The notes: generated by a model from the sequence alone, not told the origin. A stretch of 64,000 nt of DNA from Unio delphinus (GCA_029339505.1 JAQISU010000094.1:3573501-3637500), one strand, 5' to 3'. Shown: positions 34,690 through 49,215, counted from the stretch's first letter. Numbers and translations are program-made.

Positions 34690-35810
34690 TTAATAGGATA
34701 TAACTGGACAGGTTTTGAAGAAGTACAACATGGGTCAAAAGTTGACCAGTACTATTAAACAGCTGCACATCATGGCTACCATTGCAGCATTCTATTAAGG
34801 TTATATGAAGGACTGGTTGAAGACAACAGTTGCAGTACGTCAAGGCTGTCTCCTGTCACCCACGCTTTTCAACATCTACTTAGAGCGGATCATGAGCGAA
34901 ACCCTGGAAATCCACTGTGGGACAGTCAGTATTGGAGGGAGTAAACTTGCCAGCCTGAGCTTTGCAGACAACATTGATGGGCTGGCAGGCAGCGAAGACG
35001 AGAATACCACCTTACTGAAGAAACTGTATGAAACGTCTTCAAAATCTGACATGGAGATAAGCGTCGAGAAAACAAAGCTGATGGCGAATAGTGACAAATA
35101 AATCTCAACCAAGATTAAAGTCAGACGACAGGAACTAGAAACAGTGGGCCAGTTCAGATATCTTGTTTCCGTACTCACTGAAGAGGGATCAAGAGCAGAA
35201 CTTTTGTCACGAACAGCACAAGCAGCGGCAGCTATGTCAAAGCAATGACCCATCTGGAGCGACAAGAATATCTGTCTGAAAACGAAAATCAGAATATTGA
35301 GAGCACTAGTCATCTCTATCTTTTTGTATCGATGTGAGGCCTTGACCCTGGCAGCAGAATTACAGCGAAGAATCCAGGCATTTGAAGTGAGATGTTACAG
35401 AACCATTCTTGGCATCTCTTACATGGACCACATCACAAATGAAAAAGTGCAGAACACCATCGTGCACAAAGTAGACCAACATGAAGACCTCCTCACCACA
35501 GTCAAAAAGAGAAAGCTGAAATGGTATGACCATGTCACTAGAGCCAACAGTCTATCCACAACAATACTGTAGGGCAGCGTCTAGAGTGGCAGAAGGAGAG
35601 ATAGACAGAGAAAAAAGTGGACTGAAAACATCACATAATGGACCAGGAAAAGGTTTTCGTAGACACAGGCATTGGAACTTGATCGGGACAAGTGGAGGGA
35701 ACTTGTCAGATGTTCAGCAGCACAGTGCCTCAACGACCACACTAGGTAAAAAGACTGATGATGAGGATGCATTCAAAATCACAGACATGTAGATTGGTTC
35801 TAGGAGATTC

Positions 35811-35850
<40 letters not shown>
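34690..35850 (+). pseudogene. RTE-like LINE 3' fragment, unit 1
   Basis: Encodes the second half of a reverse transcriptase and C-terminal region: TVAVRQGCLLSPTLFNIYLE (RT domain with QG), LASLSFADNIDGLAGSE (catalytic FADD changed to FADN), MEISVEKTKLMANS, LTLAAELQRRIQAFEV and RKLKWYDHVTRANS. It ends in (ATG)13 at 35811-35850; short GAT-type tails are usual for RTE elements. Stops at 35099 and 35570-35572 and frame changes break it. The 5' half, with the endonuclease, is absent, as in typical 5'-truncated insertions. Clade assignment is from motif style only. Confidence 0.8.
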
Positions 35851-35852
<2 letters not shown>

Positions 35853-36627
35853 TGGAGAAGTTGCTTTTTATAGGAAAGTGAAATCAATTTCAATAACAAT
35901 TTAAATCATGCGAAGAACCATCAAATATAAATAAGAGAGTGCCCGCTTAAATGCAATGAAGCTAAAAAAATATGTACTAAGTCTCTTCTAAAGTTTAATG
36001 CACCATCTGATATATGTAAGGGTGTAATATATGTAAGAGAGTACCCGATAAAGTGCAATTTAGTCTCCGTATCATTCCAATATTGCATTTTATTTCTAGA
36101 TATATACCTCAGATTATATGCCAAATATGTGAAGCAGACTCGAACTTTGTCAAAAGTTATTATTTCTCACAATATCATTGTTATAGAAGGATTACACAAA
36201 ATAACGGTAAACACCATCTTCAAGGGCGGTAACTCCTAACGAACATCAAATATGTCTTAAGAGGATTTAGCAGTTCTCACCTCATTAATATCAACTAACA
36301 ATAATATGTTTTACCTTGATGCAGCCGTCGTCTATTTTTATACATACGTTAACATTATTACATAACGCTTTCATCTTATACAGGCTTTAGCTCGAGGTAA
36401 GTATTAAACGAAATCAATATTAGCCCAGGATCACTGTTCAGTTTTCATTTCTTTAATATGTCCTTATATTTCCACTTTTGGCAAGCATTAACGGAATGTG
36501 CATATGTACAATTTGTACAAAGTAATATAATTGAGGTGTCTTGATGTAGATAATACATTTTGATAACAATCCAAAATGGTTATTCTTATCTGAAATATGC
36601 ATGCAAAGAGGTGATTATAGTTTGTTT
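35851..36627. other. Unassigned part of unit 1
   Basis: AT-rich. A 24-base phrase, TAAGAGAGTGCCCGCTTAAA, recurs with changes 100 bases later (near 36030). No gene seen. Confidence 0.4.
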
Positions 36628-36938
36628 GATTAGGATTTTTAACGTAGCGTTAATAAATATTTCAGTCATATCACTACGATGTTTGCAGTGAGGTAGTTTA
36701 TATTGATGTCTAGGACTGCTGCATCATGCCGCAGACATGTAGCATGGTGTCCCACCCAGTCACATTATCCTGACACCAGGCCGATCAGTCCTAACAATAA
36801 CCTATTAATGCTGAGCGTCAAGCGAGGCAGCTGTTAGTACCATTTTTTTCTAAGTCTTTGGAATGACTCGGCCGGGGATAAAATCCACGACATCCCGCTG
36901 CCGAGGCGGACGCTCTAACCACTAGGCCATCGGAGTGG
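36628..36938 (-). mobile_element. tRNA-derived SINE, unit 1 copy
   Basis: Same family and orientation as 2389-2694. A box TGGCCTAGTGG kept, B box altered to GGATTTTATCC. Present at the same place in all three units, so it was inserted before the triplication. Confidence 0.85.
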
Positions 36939-37091
36939 TTAAGGCTGTTTAAAATAATTGTAACTTTAGAAAACAGTAAGCATAACAATATTTTATCTAA
37001 ACAGTGTACAAGCTCTGAGAAAAAAATTATACCATAATCAATATAATTTTTCTCAAATATGCATGTGGAAAAGCTTTTGTTTACTTTCTAA

Positions 37092-40000
37092 ATGATGACT
37101 ACTCTTAACATAATGACTTGGAATGTAAAGGGCATTATGACAGGAACGCCTTATATTTGTTCATTCATACGGTAGATATTGTATGCAATGGCTATATTCA
37201 TAGCAACTACATTTTTTCAAAGCATTGACAGGAATTTTTCGAGACCGGATAGCAGAATAAATACATGTCTATGGGAAAGAAAGCGTCCATCTGGATTTGG
37301 AGGAACTACAATTTTCTATCGGAAATCATTACCTGTTCATCCTATAAATAACGTCGGGAACGACAGTTATTGCAGTTGAAATTAACCTGCGCGCTATTAA
37401 ATTGTTTCTGTTCTGTGTGTGGGTTTTTTTTCTCCACAAACGCCTCTTTAGATGATTATAAAGAAATAATCGAAACTGTGGAATGCCTATATGATGAATA
37501 TGATCAAAAAGGATGTGTGATTATCTGTGGTGACTTTAATGCGGAGCTACCCAAAAAAGTGATTCCAAAAAGCAAATATGGTAAAGGTTACATACTACAA
37601 TCCTTCCTGACAAATAGGCATCTAATGTCAACATGTGATATTTCCCCTTCTGAAATACCAGGATATACATATTGCTCATCTGACGGCAAACACTCGTCTT
37701 TGATTGATTACATTTTGATACCCTCCCCCAAAATAGATTTAGTCCGTAGTGCTAATATTGAAGATGACAATCATCTCAATTTATATGATCATTTACCTGC
37801 ACGAGCAGAGTTGTTAGTTTCTGGAATCAACATTTTCCAGATATCCAGCAACAATTAACTGGCAAAAGGTTTCTTCAGAATAACAAGAGCGGTACAAAAG
37901 TGAAATCAACGAGCACTTGAACTCAGTTAAGCTATTTTTAAATAGCATTTCGGATGTACAAAACACCCTTGTTACTGTTGCGACTGTTTTACGCAATACA
38001 CCTGACAACATTCTTCAAAACAAAAACTTCCTCCCACACTTAAAACCTTACTGGAAATTTATAAATGTGGCTGAACTACATAAAGAGATGAGAAGAAAAC
38101 GAGTGTTATGGATAAAAGATGAACGGCCACGTGGAACACAATTTCAAGCGTATGCAGAATACAAAAATGCGAAAAGAAATTTCAGAAAACAATTAAACAA
38201 GGCAAAAGACCAGTACAAACAAGAACAATTCAATGAGCTGGAAAAAGCTGCAGAACTGCATGTAGGGAAATTCTACAGAATATTAAGACTTCATAAGAAG
38301 GGACAGAGACAAGATATTTCTGAACTAAAAGTGGAAGGAAAAATAATACGGGTCCTTGATTTAATTCGTGACGCGTGGCGCCAGCATTTAAAAATTGAAG
38401 GTACTGAAATATCGGATATTAATTTTAACGAATCGTTTGCAGCTGAAATTAGCAACACAATGAAACATATTGTGGATTCAAATATTGGTGACGGAGCTGA
38501 TAAGGAAACCATACTGCAGAAAGATTTTGAAGAGGCTGTAAGAGCTGTAGAAAAATAAATCATGTGGACATGATTCAATATGTGCAAAGCATTTAATGTT
38601 TGCCTGTCAATCGATTAGTTATATTTTGTGCAACGTGTACAATTTCATAATTTCCTTGGAAACGTATCCTGACTATTTAAAATTGTAAATGTTATACCTA
38701 TCTTTAAAGGCGGGGAAAAGGACAGGCTAGATATGAATAACTATAGAGATATCTCAGTCGCTCCTGTATTTCAAACGTATTTGAAAAAATATTGCTGAAA
38801 AGGCTCATTCTTTTCAGCGAAACAATCGGTTGCCGTTACCCATTACAACAAGGATTTCGAAGCGAATGCAGTGGTATCACTGCAGCCTTTATTACAAAAG
38901 AGGGAATATCACCTTATTTAGAAGGTCAATCAAACGTTTATGTTGCTTTCCTGGACAATGCGAAGGCCTTTCATATGATTGTCTCTTTTGTAAGCTATTC
39001 CATCTCGGAATTAAAGGAAAACTGTGGAGATTAATTATAAAGACGTTAGGGCTCATGTTCTTTTGAACGGGCATCATTCGAAACCATACGATGTCAATCA
39101 AGAGGTAGGGCAAGGAAGAACGCTATCGGCATAGCTATTCTTAGTCATGATAAATGACATAATATCCTTGCTGGAATCAACATAAACTGGAATACAAGTT
39201 GGCACTCTGAGTATCCCCTGTGTTTTACTAGAAGGTGACACGTCCTTGCTATCTTCGTCATTTAATGGTATGTGTGTTTTACTTCGCACCCTCAATGACT
39301 ATACATCGAAGTGGAGACTCCAGTACAATGCTGATAAAAGCAATATTGTCATATTTTCGAAGAATAAAATCATACAAAAATCTATGTTCATGTTCGGAGA
39401 TACAATTACGCCTATAGTTTCTTCTAGAACCAATGCTGGGGTCACTCTCTCCGCAGATCTTTCCATTACTACTGCAGTAAAAAAAAATGCTTGTGATAAA
39501 GGAAGGTCAGTATTTCAGTCCATTGTTGGGACTGGCATTGGAAAGGATGGAACGAATCCAATTAATAGTGCTACAATATGGTCAAAAATAGTACTACCTG
39601 CAATGACATATGGATGCGAATTGTGGTCCAACTCGAACCAGTCACAGATATACGATCTGGAAGCATGTCAAAGAAAAGCGGCCAGAAGAATTATAGGTCC
39701 TGATCAGCGCTCTTGTACAGAAACAACAATTAGCTGTCTTGGACTGTGGACCATTGAGGGTTATGTGGATAAAATCAAATTAGGTCTCTTCAATACAATC
39801 TGCAGGGCTAAAGGTTTATTTGTATGGAAAATTATATGCCACAAAAGAATCCTTGACTTCCTGATACATGAGAGCAAGGGCGTTGGTTTTGTTAAAGATA
39901 TATATCGTGTTCTTTGGAAATACCAGCTTTGTGCTTTTTTCCACCTATACGTGAACACTCTATATTCTACCCCGAAACCAGTCTGGAGGAACAATATTGA

Positions 40001-40506
40001 AATGGCAGTTCACTGCTGCGAAGAATCACTGTGGAGATCTAAAATTGAAATGAGACCTGAACTTTTACATTATGCAAGTGTTCAATTAAAATCTTCAACT
40101 TCTTGCAGTTTGGAAACTCGGTAAATGTTTTCCTATTAAAACTTGGACTTTCGCTAACATTGCTTATTTAATTATGTGTTCCGTTACAACAGAGAAGGAA
40201 TATAACTGTAAACTCTGCAAGAGATTGACTATAGACAGAACCAAGCATATGTTACTTTACTGCCAAGCTCTAAACGACGAGCGTAACACTATGCTTGAAA
40301 AAATAATAGATGCAATAGACATTCTAGACTCGCACTGGCTTTTATCTCAGGACAATGACACACTACTTCATATCCTTTTGGGCAAGACAGTGGACATCTT
40401 TGATTATATGGATGATCAATCATGGCAGGCATTCATGTGTGTGGTGGCTGATGGAATAGACACAATTTACAGAAGAGCAAATGAACTTGAAAACGATATT
40501 TCATAG
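37092..40506 (+). pseudogene. LINE B endonuclease-reverse transcriptase, unit 1
   Basis: Starts with NIMTWNVKGIM, the usual APE endonuclease N-terminus, followed by VIICGDFNAELPKK, SSLIDYILIPSP and YDHLPARAELL. The linker region has LKPYWKFINVAELHKEMRRK (37917-38558). Reverse transcriptase traces include CRYPLQQGFRSECSGITAAF, VYVAFLDNAKAFHMI, EVGQGRTLSA, then LQYNADKSNIVIFSK and a long open C-terminal part (39246-40124). The end carries a CX2CX9HX4C knuckle (CKLCKRLTIDRTKHMLLYC). The YADD box is degraded. Stops and frameshifts at several points, most shared with units 2 and 3, show it was dead before duplication. Confidence 0.85.
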
Positions 40507-40847
40507 TATGCTTGTTCAGTAAATTAAGAAATGGACCCATTTCATTTCTATCTAAAAAATAACTCACATGCGTTCTAAGTGAGAGAGAACATGATGTTCA
40601 ATTTAAATCGTTTCAATTAAATGTAAATAATTCTAATTCCTTTATTCTTCCTCTCTTAATCTATGTTGTGTATATGACTCGTTTGCAATGAGTTTTCTCA
40701 CGCATGTATTTTGATATTACGTTCTCTATACTTTTGTTGCTATATAGTGTACTGTAAGTCCTTTAATGACAAGCTATGTTCCTAACTTTTCTGTATTTAC
40801 GAAACATTAACTGAATGAAATCTCTTCTGAAAGTCAGTCAGTCAGTC

Positions 40848-40927
40848 ATACATACATACATACATACATACATACATACATACATACATACATACATACA
40901 TACATACATACATACATACATACATAC
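40848..40927. repeat. (CATA)n tail of LINE B, unit 1
   Basis: About 20 tetranucleotides preceded by GTCAGTCAGTCAGTCA. Likely the 3' tail of LINE B. Shorter in unit 2 (49010-49063). Confidence 0.9.
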
Positions 40928-41077
40928 CCTAAAAAATATAATTTTAAATAAATTAGATATGCCTATATATCTATAAAATGTAATTTGGCACATTTAGGTG
41001 ATCTACATACGAACATGGATAGACCTATACAATGTCATGTACCTATATCATGTGATCTAGATACAAAAATATATACA

Positions 41078-41287
41078 CCTGATTATGTTGTAAAGAAGTA
41101 ATGTACATTTAAGAGTTGTGACTTGTTACCTGATTATGATATAGATAAGGAATGTACATTTAAGAGTTGTGACTTGTTACTTGATTATGATATAGATATG
41201 GAATGTACATTGAAGAGTTGTGAATTGTTACATGATTATCTTATAGATAAGGAATGCACATTGAAGAGTTATGATTTGTTACCTTAA
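41078..41287 (+). repeat. 51-bp minisatellite, unit 2
   Basis: About four copies. The open frame seen in units 1 and 3 is interrupted here by TAA. Confidence 0.93.
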
Positions 41288-42520
41288 GCGTATATTCCAA
41301 ATGATTAGAAAGTTTATAAAATAATATAGAGAAACCCTAATAGAATTTACCTGGGATAAATAACAACTATTTGATAGGATGCTTCTAGACAGGAAGATTA
41401 TATGATAAAACAATCTAGCGACAGAACTGTTCACCTGATCTTATCTTAAAAAGCTCAAGGTCAGGGCTTTGTATTATAAGCAATCCACTGGCTAGGGCAA
41501 TCAACCCCTAGTTTCATTCTATTTTGGAGAACTATAAACCATTAATATCGAAACGTTCTACTTCACTTAACGGTGATCCTTCCAAGCCTAACCTAATCAC
41601 AGTATTAAGGGACACATAAGCTTCTCAGAGTCGTTTGTACTTTGCCTTGTCTACGAAGTCTTTCACAAGTGAAAGTGTTCTTATTTAGGGAGTGGATTGC
41701 GAATTTGCATATGTTCGTCTCTTTTGTCTCAATTTGGAATCAAATTTATTTTGAGGACCCGTAACTGTAGGGTATTCCTTCCTTACATGGACACTGTTCT
41801 ACATAGAGATAAGATCGCAGTTAATCGCCTTGTAAAGTACAAGCTATCGAATAGAACTGTTCAGAATTGTATTAATCAGTATATGGATTTTATACTGTCA
41901 TATTAAATGGTGATTATTTTAATGAGTTCACGTTTGCTGCAATTTTTTATTAAGCAGTTGATATGGATCACATTCTTCTTTATTTTTAACTATTCTTTCT
42001 CATTATTATATTCAGGGCTACAAAGGAATATCATTCAATGTTAAACAGGAACAAGATCCATGAATCTCCCATTTGTTTCAAATGGCTATTGACGTAGCCT
42101 CAAATATACCAGTCTGTTTTGTGAAAAATGTGGTCCTTATGAGCAAATGGAAACCACCTGAGTCTTGTGTCAATGGTAGTATTTTCTTTTCTATTAACTA
42201 TTGTTCACGTCATGATATATACGTGCATATATGTATGCCGGCAAACTGCCAACAAAGCTCGTAAATGTTACTCATGACTTATACTAATTTTAAGCTTATT
42301 TTAATTAATCGATAACGTATGGGGAAACGGCAACCGTAGGTAGCGAAATCAGTTAGTGTTACAGTCTCTCGCTTTAGGTAGTCTTTTAAAGATATGTCTG
42401 AATTGTGTGTGGTTTAATAGAAAGATAGAAATAATACTGTATGCTTAATGGATTTGTTTATATGGATGAAATTGATGAAAATGCGCAACATTTTTAAAAC
42501 CATAACGGTTCATGTCTAGG

Positions 42521-42522
<2 letters not shown>

Positions 42523-42616
<94 letters not shown>
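42523..42616. repeat. (TA)n, unit 2
   Basis: About 94 bases with one CATA interruption. Confidence 0.97.
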
Positions 42617-42618
<2 letters not shown>

Positions 42619-42835
42619 CTTTGAGATAAACTTCATTCAACTAATTTCATAATGACATAATGAGTACTCATGAAGTATCTTCTATATATTTATTTGACTT
42701 GTGATCAGTGTCATCCATAGCTTATTTCATTTTTTAAAATGTAAGACAAGAACAAAAATATAAAGAAGAAGAAACAAATCGGTAATTTACTGCATTCTCT
42801 ATGTAAGGACTATGCTCTGTAGTCATCGTTCAAAT

Positions 42836-43956
42836 TTAATAGGATATAACTGGACAGGTTTTGAAGAAGTACAACATGGGTCAAAAGTTGACCAGTACTA
42901 TTAAACAGCTGCACATCATGGCTACCATTGCAGCATTCTATTAAGGTTATATGAAGGACTGGTTGAAGACAACAGTTGCAGTACGTCAAGGCTGTCTCCT
43001 GTCACCCACGCTTTTCAACATCTACTTAGAGCGGATCATGAGCGAAACCCTGGAAATCCACTGTGGGACAGTCAGCATTGGAGGGAGTAAACTTGCCAGC
43101 CTGCGCTTTGCAGACAACATTGATGGGCTGGCAGGCAGCGAAGACGAGAATACCACCTTACTGAAGAAACTGTATGAAACGTCTTCAAAATCTGACATGG
43201 AGATAAGCGTCGAGAAAACAAAGCTGATGGCGAATAGTGACAAATAAATCTCAACCAAGATTAGAGTCAGACGACAGGAACTAGAAACAGTGGGCCAGTT
43301 CAGATATCTTGTTTCCGTACTCACTGAAGAGGGATCAAGAGCAGAACTTTTGTCACGAACAGCTCAAGCAGCGGCAGCTATGTCAAAGCAATGACCCATC
43401 TGGAGCGACAAGAATATCTGTCTGAATACGAAAATCAGAATATTGAGAGCACTAGTCATCTCTATCTTTTTGTATTGATGTGAGGCCTTGACCCTGACAG
43501 CAGAATTACAGCGAAGAATCCAGGCATTTGAAGTAAGACGTTACAGAACCATTCTTGGCATCTCTTACATGGACCACATCACAAATGAAAAAGTGCAGAA
43601 CACCATCGTGCACAAAGTAGACCAACATGAAGACCTCCTCACCACAGTCAAAAAGAGAAAGCTGAAATGGTATGACCATGTCACTAGAGCCAACAGTCTA
43701 TCCACAACAATACTGTAGGGCAGCGTCTAGGGTGGCAGAAGGAGAGATAGACAGAGAAAAAAGTGGACTGAAAACATCATATAATGGACCAGGAAAAGGT
43801 TTTCGTAGACACAGGCATTGGAACTTGATCGGGACAAGTGGAGGGAACTTGTCAGATGTTCAGCAGCACAGTGCCTCAACGACCACTATAGGTAAAAAGA
43901 CTGATGATGAGGATGCATTCAAAATCACAGACATGTAGATTGGTTCTAGGAGATTC

Positions 43957-44010
<54 letters not shown>
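42836..44010 (+). pseudogene. RTE-like LINE 3' fragment, unit 2
   Basis: Same fragment as in unit 1, with LASLRFADNIDGLAGSE. It carries both extra stops: TGA at 43476-43478 (shared with unit 3, open as CGA in unit 1) and TAG at 43715-43717 (shared with unit 1, open as GAG in unit 3). Ends in (ATG)18 at 43957-44010. Confidence 0.8.
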
Positions 44011-44013
<3 letters not shown>

Positions 44014-44787
44014 TGGAGAAGTTGCTTTTATAGGAAAGTGAAATCAATTTCAATAACAATTTAAATCATGCGAAGAACCATCAAATATAAATAAGAGAGT
44101 GCCCGCTTAAATGCAATGAAGCTAAAAAAATATGTACTAAGTCTCTTCTAAAGTTTAATGCACCATCTGATATATGTAAGGGTGTAATATATGTAAGAGA
44201 GTACCCGATAAAGTGCAATTTAGTCTCCGTATCATTCCAATATTGCATTTTATTTCTAGATATATACCTCAGATTATATGCCAAATATGTGAAGCAGACT
44301 CGAACTTTGTCAAAAGTTATTATTTCTCACAATATCATTGTTATAGAAGGATTACACAAAATAACGGTAAACACCATCTTCAAGGGCGGTAACTCCTAAC
44401 GAACATCAAATATGTCTTAAGAGGATTTAGCAGTTCTCACCTCATTAATATCAACTAACAATAATATGTTTTACCTTGATGCAGCCGTCGTCTATTTTTA
44501 TACATATGTTAACATTATTACATAACGCTTTCATCTTATACAGGCTTTAGCTCGAGGTAAGTATTAAACGAAATCAATATTAGCCCAGGATCACTGTTCA
44601 GTTTTCATTTCTTTAATATGTCCTTATATTTCCACTTTTGGCAAGCATTAACGGAATGTGCATATGTACAATTTGTACAAAGTAATATAATTGAGGTGTC
44701 TTGATGTAGATAATACATTTTGATAACAATCCAAAATGGTTATTCTTATCTGAAATATGCATGCAAAGAGGTGATTATAGTTTGTTT

Positions 44788-45098
44788 GATTAGGATTTTT
44801 AACGTAGCGTTAATAAATATTTCAGTCATATCACTACGATGTTTGCAGTGAGGTAGTTTATATTGATGTCTAGGACTGCTGCATCATGCCGCAGACATGT
44901 AGCATGGTGTCCCACCCAGTCACATTATCCTGACACCAGGCCGATCAGTCCTAACAATAACCTATTAATGCTGAGCGTCAAGCGAGGCAGCTGTTAGTAC
45001 CATTTTTTTCTAAGTCTTTGGAATGACTCGGCCGGGGATAAAATCCACGACATCCCGCTGCCGAGGCGGACGCTCTAACCACTAGGCCATCGGAGTGG
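44788..45098 (-). mobile_element. tRNA-derived SINE, unit 2 copy
   Basis: Essentially identical to the unit 1 copy. Confidence 0.85.
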
Positions 45099-45251
45099 TT
45101 AAGGCTGTTTAAAATAATTGTAACTTTAGAAAACAGTAAGCATAACAATATTTTATCTAAACAGTGTACAAGCTCTGAGAAAAAAATTATACCATAATCA
45201 ATATAATTTTTCTCAAATATGCATGTGGAAAAGCTTTTGTTTACTTTCTAA

Positions 45252-48200
45252 ATGATGACTACTCTTAACATAATGACTTGGAATGTAATGGGCATTATGA
45301 CAGGAACGCCTTATATTTGTTTATTCATACGGTAGATATTGTATGCAATGGCTATATTCATAGCAACTACATTTTTTCAAAGTATTGACAGGAATTTTTC
45401 GAGACCGGATAGCAGAATAAATACATGTCTATGGGAAAGAAAGCGTCCATCTGGATTTGGAGGAACTACAATTTTCTATCGGAAATCATTACCTGTTCAT
45501 CCTATAAATAACGTTGGGAACGACAGTTATTGCAGTTGAAATTAGCCTGCGCGCTATTAAATTGTTTCTGTTCTGTGTGTGGTTTTTTTTCTCCACAAAC
45601 GCCTCTTTAGATGATTTTAATGAAATAATCGAAACTGTGGAATGCCTATATGATGAATATGATCAAAAAGGATGTGTGATTATCTGTGGTGACTTTAATG
45701 CGGAGCTACCCAAAAAGTGATTCCAAAAAGCAAATATGGTAAAGGTTACATACTACAATCCTTCCTGACAAATAGGCATCTAATGTCAACATGTGATATT
45801 TCCCCTTCTGAAATACCAGGATATACATATTGCTCATCTGACGGCAAACACTCGTCTTTGATTGATTACATTTTGATACCCTCCCCCAAAATAGATTTAG
45901 TCCGTAGTGCTAATATTGAAGATGACAATCATCTCAATTTATATGATCATTTACCTGCACGAGCAGAGTTGCTAGTTTCTGGAATCAACATTTTCCAGAT
46001 ATCCAGCAACAATTAACTGGCAAAAGGTTTCTTCAGAATAACAAGAGCGGTACAAAAGTGAAATCAACGAGCACTTGAACTCAGTTAAGCTATTTTTAAA
46101 TAGCATTTCGGATGTACAAAACACCCTTGTTACTGTTGCGACTGTTTTACGCAATACACCTGACAACATTCTTCAAAACAAAAACTTCCTCCCACACTTA
46201 AAACCTTACTGGAAATTTATAAATGTGGCTGAACTACATAAAGAGATGAGAAGAAAACGAGTGTTATGGATAAAAGATGAACGGCCACGTGGAACACAAT
46301 TTCAAGCGTATGCAGAATACAAAAATGCGAAAAGAAATTTCAGAAAACAATTAAACAAGGCAAAAGACCAGTACAAACAAGAACAATTCAATGAGTTGGA
46401 AAAAGCTGCAGAACTGCATGTAGGGAAATTCTACAGAATATTAAGACTTCATAAAAAGGGACAGAGACAAGATATTTCTGAACTAAAAGTGGAAGGAAAA
46501 ATAATACGGGTCCTTGATTTAATTCGTGACGCGTGGCGCCAGCATTTTAAAATTGAAGGTACTGAAATATCGGATATTAATTTTAACGAATCGTTTGCAG
46601 CTGAAATTAGCAACACAATGAAACATATTGTGGATTCAAATATTGGTGACGGAGCTGATAAGGAAACCATACTGCAGAAAGATTTTGAAGAGGCTGTAAG
46701 AGCTGTAGAAAAATAAATCATGTGGACATGATTCAATATGTGCAAAGCATTTAATGTTTGCCTGTCAATCGATTAGTTATATTTTGTGCAACGTGTACAA
46801 TTTCATAATTTCCTTGGAAACTTATCCTGACTATTTAAAATTGTAAATGTTATACCTATCTTTAAAGGCGGGGAACAGGACAGGCTAGATATGAATAACT
46901 ATAGAGATATCTCAGTCGTTCCTGTATTTCAAACGTATTTGAAAAAATATTGCTGAAAAGGCTCATTCTTTTCAGCGAAACAATCGGTTGCCGTTACCCA
47001 TTACAACAAGGATTTCGAAGCGAATGCAGTGGTATCACTGCAGCCTTTATTACAAAAGAGGGAATATCGCCTTATTTAGAAGGTCAATCAAACGTTTATG
47101 TTGCTTTCCTGGACAATGCGAAGGCCTTTCATATGATTGTCTCTTTTGTAAGCTATTCCATCTCGGAATTAAAGGAAAACTGTGGAGATTAATTATAAAG
47201 ACGTTAGGGCTCATGTTCTTTTGAACGGGCATCATTCGAAACCATACGATGTCAATCAAGAGGTAGGGCAAGGAAGAACGCTATCGGCATAGCTATTCTT
47301 AGTCATGATAAATGACATAATATCCTTGCTGGAATCAACATAAACTGGAATACAAGTTGGCACTCTGAGTATCCCCTGTGTTTTACTAGAAGGTGACACG
47401 TCCTTGCTATCTTTGTCATTTAATGGTATGTGTGTTTTACTTCGCACCCTCAATGACTATACATCGAAGTGGAGACTCCAGTACAATGCTGATAAAAGCA
47501 ATATTGTCATATTTTCGAAGAATAAAATCATACAAAAATCTATGTTCATGTTCGGAGATACAATTACGCCTATAGTTTCTTCTATAACCAATGCTGGGGT
47601 CACTCTCTCCGCAGATCTTTCCATTACTGCTGCAGTAAAAAAAAATGCTTGTGATAAAGGAAGGTCAGTATTTCAGTCCATTGTTGGGACTGGCATTGGA
47701 AAGGATGGAACGAATCCAATTAATAGTGCTACAATATGGTCAAAAATAGTACTACCTGCAATGACATATGGATGCGAATTGTGGTCCAACTCGAACCAGT
47801 CACAGATATACGATCTGGAAGCATGTCAAAGAAAAGCGGCCAGAAGAATTATAGGTCTTGATCAGCGCTCTTGTACAGAAACAACAATTAGCTGTCTTGG
47901 ACTGTGGACCATTGAGGGTTATGTGGATAAAATCAAATTAGGTCTCTTCAATACAATCTGCAGGGCTAAAGGTTTATTTGTATGGAAAATTATATTCCAC
48001 AAAAGAATCCTTGACTTCCTGATACATGAGAGCAAGGGCGTTGGTTTTGTTAAAGATATATATCGTGTTCTTTTGAAATACCAGCTTTGTGCTTTTTTCC
48101 ACCTATACGTGAACGCTCTATATTCTACCCCGAAACCAGTATGGAGGAACAATATTGAAATGGCAGTTCACTGCTGCGAAGAATCACTGTGGAGATCTAA

Positions 48201-48664
48201 AATTGAAATGAGACCTGAACTTTTACATTATGCAAGTGTTCAATTAAAATCTTCAACTTCTTGCAGTTTGGAAACTCGGTAAATGTTTTCCTATTAAAAC
48301 TTGGACTTTCGCTAACATTGCTTATTTAATTATGTGTTCCGTTACAACAGAGAAGGAATATAACTGTAAACTCTGCAAGAGATTGACTATAGACAGAACC
48401 AAGCATATGTTACTTTACTGCCAAGCCCTAAACGACGAGCGTAACACTATGCTTGAAAAAATAATAGATGCAATAGACATCCTAGACTCGCACTGGCTTT
48501 TATCTCAGGACAATGACACACTACTTCATATCCTTTTGGGCAAGACAGTGGACATCTTTGATTATATGGATGATCAATCATGGCAGGCATTCATGTGTGT
48601 GGTGGCTGATGGAATAGACACAATTTACAGAAGAGCAAATGAACTTGAAAACGATATTTCATAG
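45252..48664 (+). pseudogene. LINE B endonuclease-reverse transcriptase, unit 2
   Basis: Same as unit 1 but the endonuclease frame is further split: loss of one A near 45712 ends the frame just after CGDFNAELPKK. Linker (46075-46716), C-terminal RT part (47404-48282) and zinc-knuckle segment (48332-48664) remain as in unit 1. Confidence 0.85.
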
Positions 48665-49009
48665 TATGCTTGTTCAGTAAATTAAGAAATGGATCCATTT
48701 CATTTCTATCTAAAAAATAACTCACATGCGTTCTAAGTGAGAGAGAACATGATGTTCAATTTAAATCGTTTCAATTGAATGTAAATAATTCTAATTCCTT
48801 TATTCTTCCTCTCTTAATCTATGTTGTGTATATGACTCGTTTGCAATGAGTTTTCTCACGCATGTATTTTGATATTACGTTCTCTATACTTTTGTTGCTA
48901 TATAGTGTACTGTAAGTCTTTTAATGACAAGCTATGTTCCTAACTTTTCTGTATTTACGAAACATTAACTGAATGAAATCTCTTCTGAAATTCAGTCAGT
49001 CAGTCATAC

Positions 49010-49063
49010 ATACATACATACATACATACATACATACATACATACATACATACATACATACAT
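49010..49063. repeat. (CATA)n tail of LINE B, unit 2
   Basis: About 13 tetranucleotides, shorter than in unit 1. Confidence 0.9.
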
Positions 49064-49215
49064 GCCCTAAAAAATATAATTTTAAATAAATTAGATATGC
49101 CTATATATCTATAAAATGTAATTTGGCACATTTAGGTGATCTACATACGAACATGGATAGACCTATACAATGTCATGTACCTATATCAAGTGATCTAGAT
49201 ACAAAAATATATACA

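Larger units (their letters stand above)
32948..41077 (+). repeat. Tandem 8.1-kb unit, copy 1
   Basis: First of three head-to-tail copies (starts 32948, 41078, 49216; periods 8130 and 8138). Begins at CCTGATTATGTTGTAAAGAA inside the 51-bp minisatellite and ends in a ~55-bp degenerate minisatellite (ATACAAAAATATATACA). Contents in order: 51-bp repeat, unassigned 1.2 kb, (TA)n, RTE-like LINE fragment, (ATG)n, unassigned 0.8 kb, SINE, EN-RT LINE, (CATA)n. The copies are nearly identical, differing by scattered single bases, small indels and microsatellite length. Confidence 0.97.
41078..49215 (+). repeat. Tandem 8.1-kb unit, copy 2
   Basis: Middle copy, same content and order as copy 1. Distinct lesions: a GAA-to-TAA change in the 51-bp repeat frame (near 41098), one A fewer in the endonuclease A run near 45712, a longer (TA)n and longer (ATG)n. 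It shares a stop in the RTE-like fragment with unit 1 and a different one with unit 3. Confidence 0.97.
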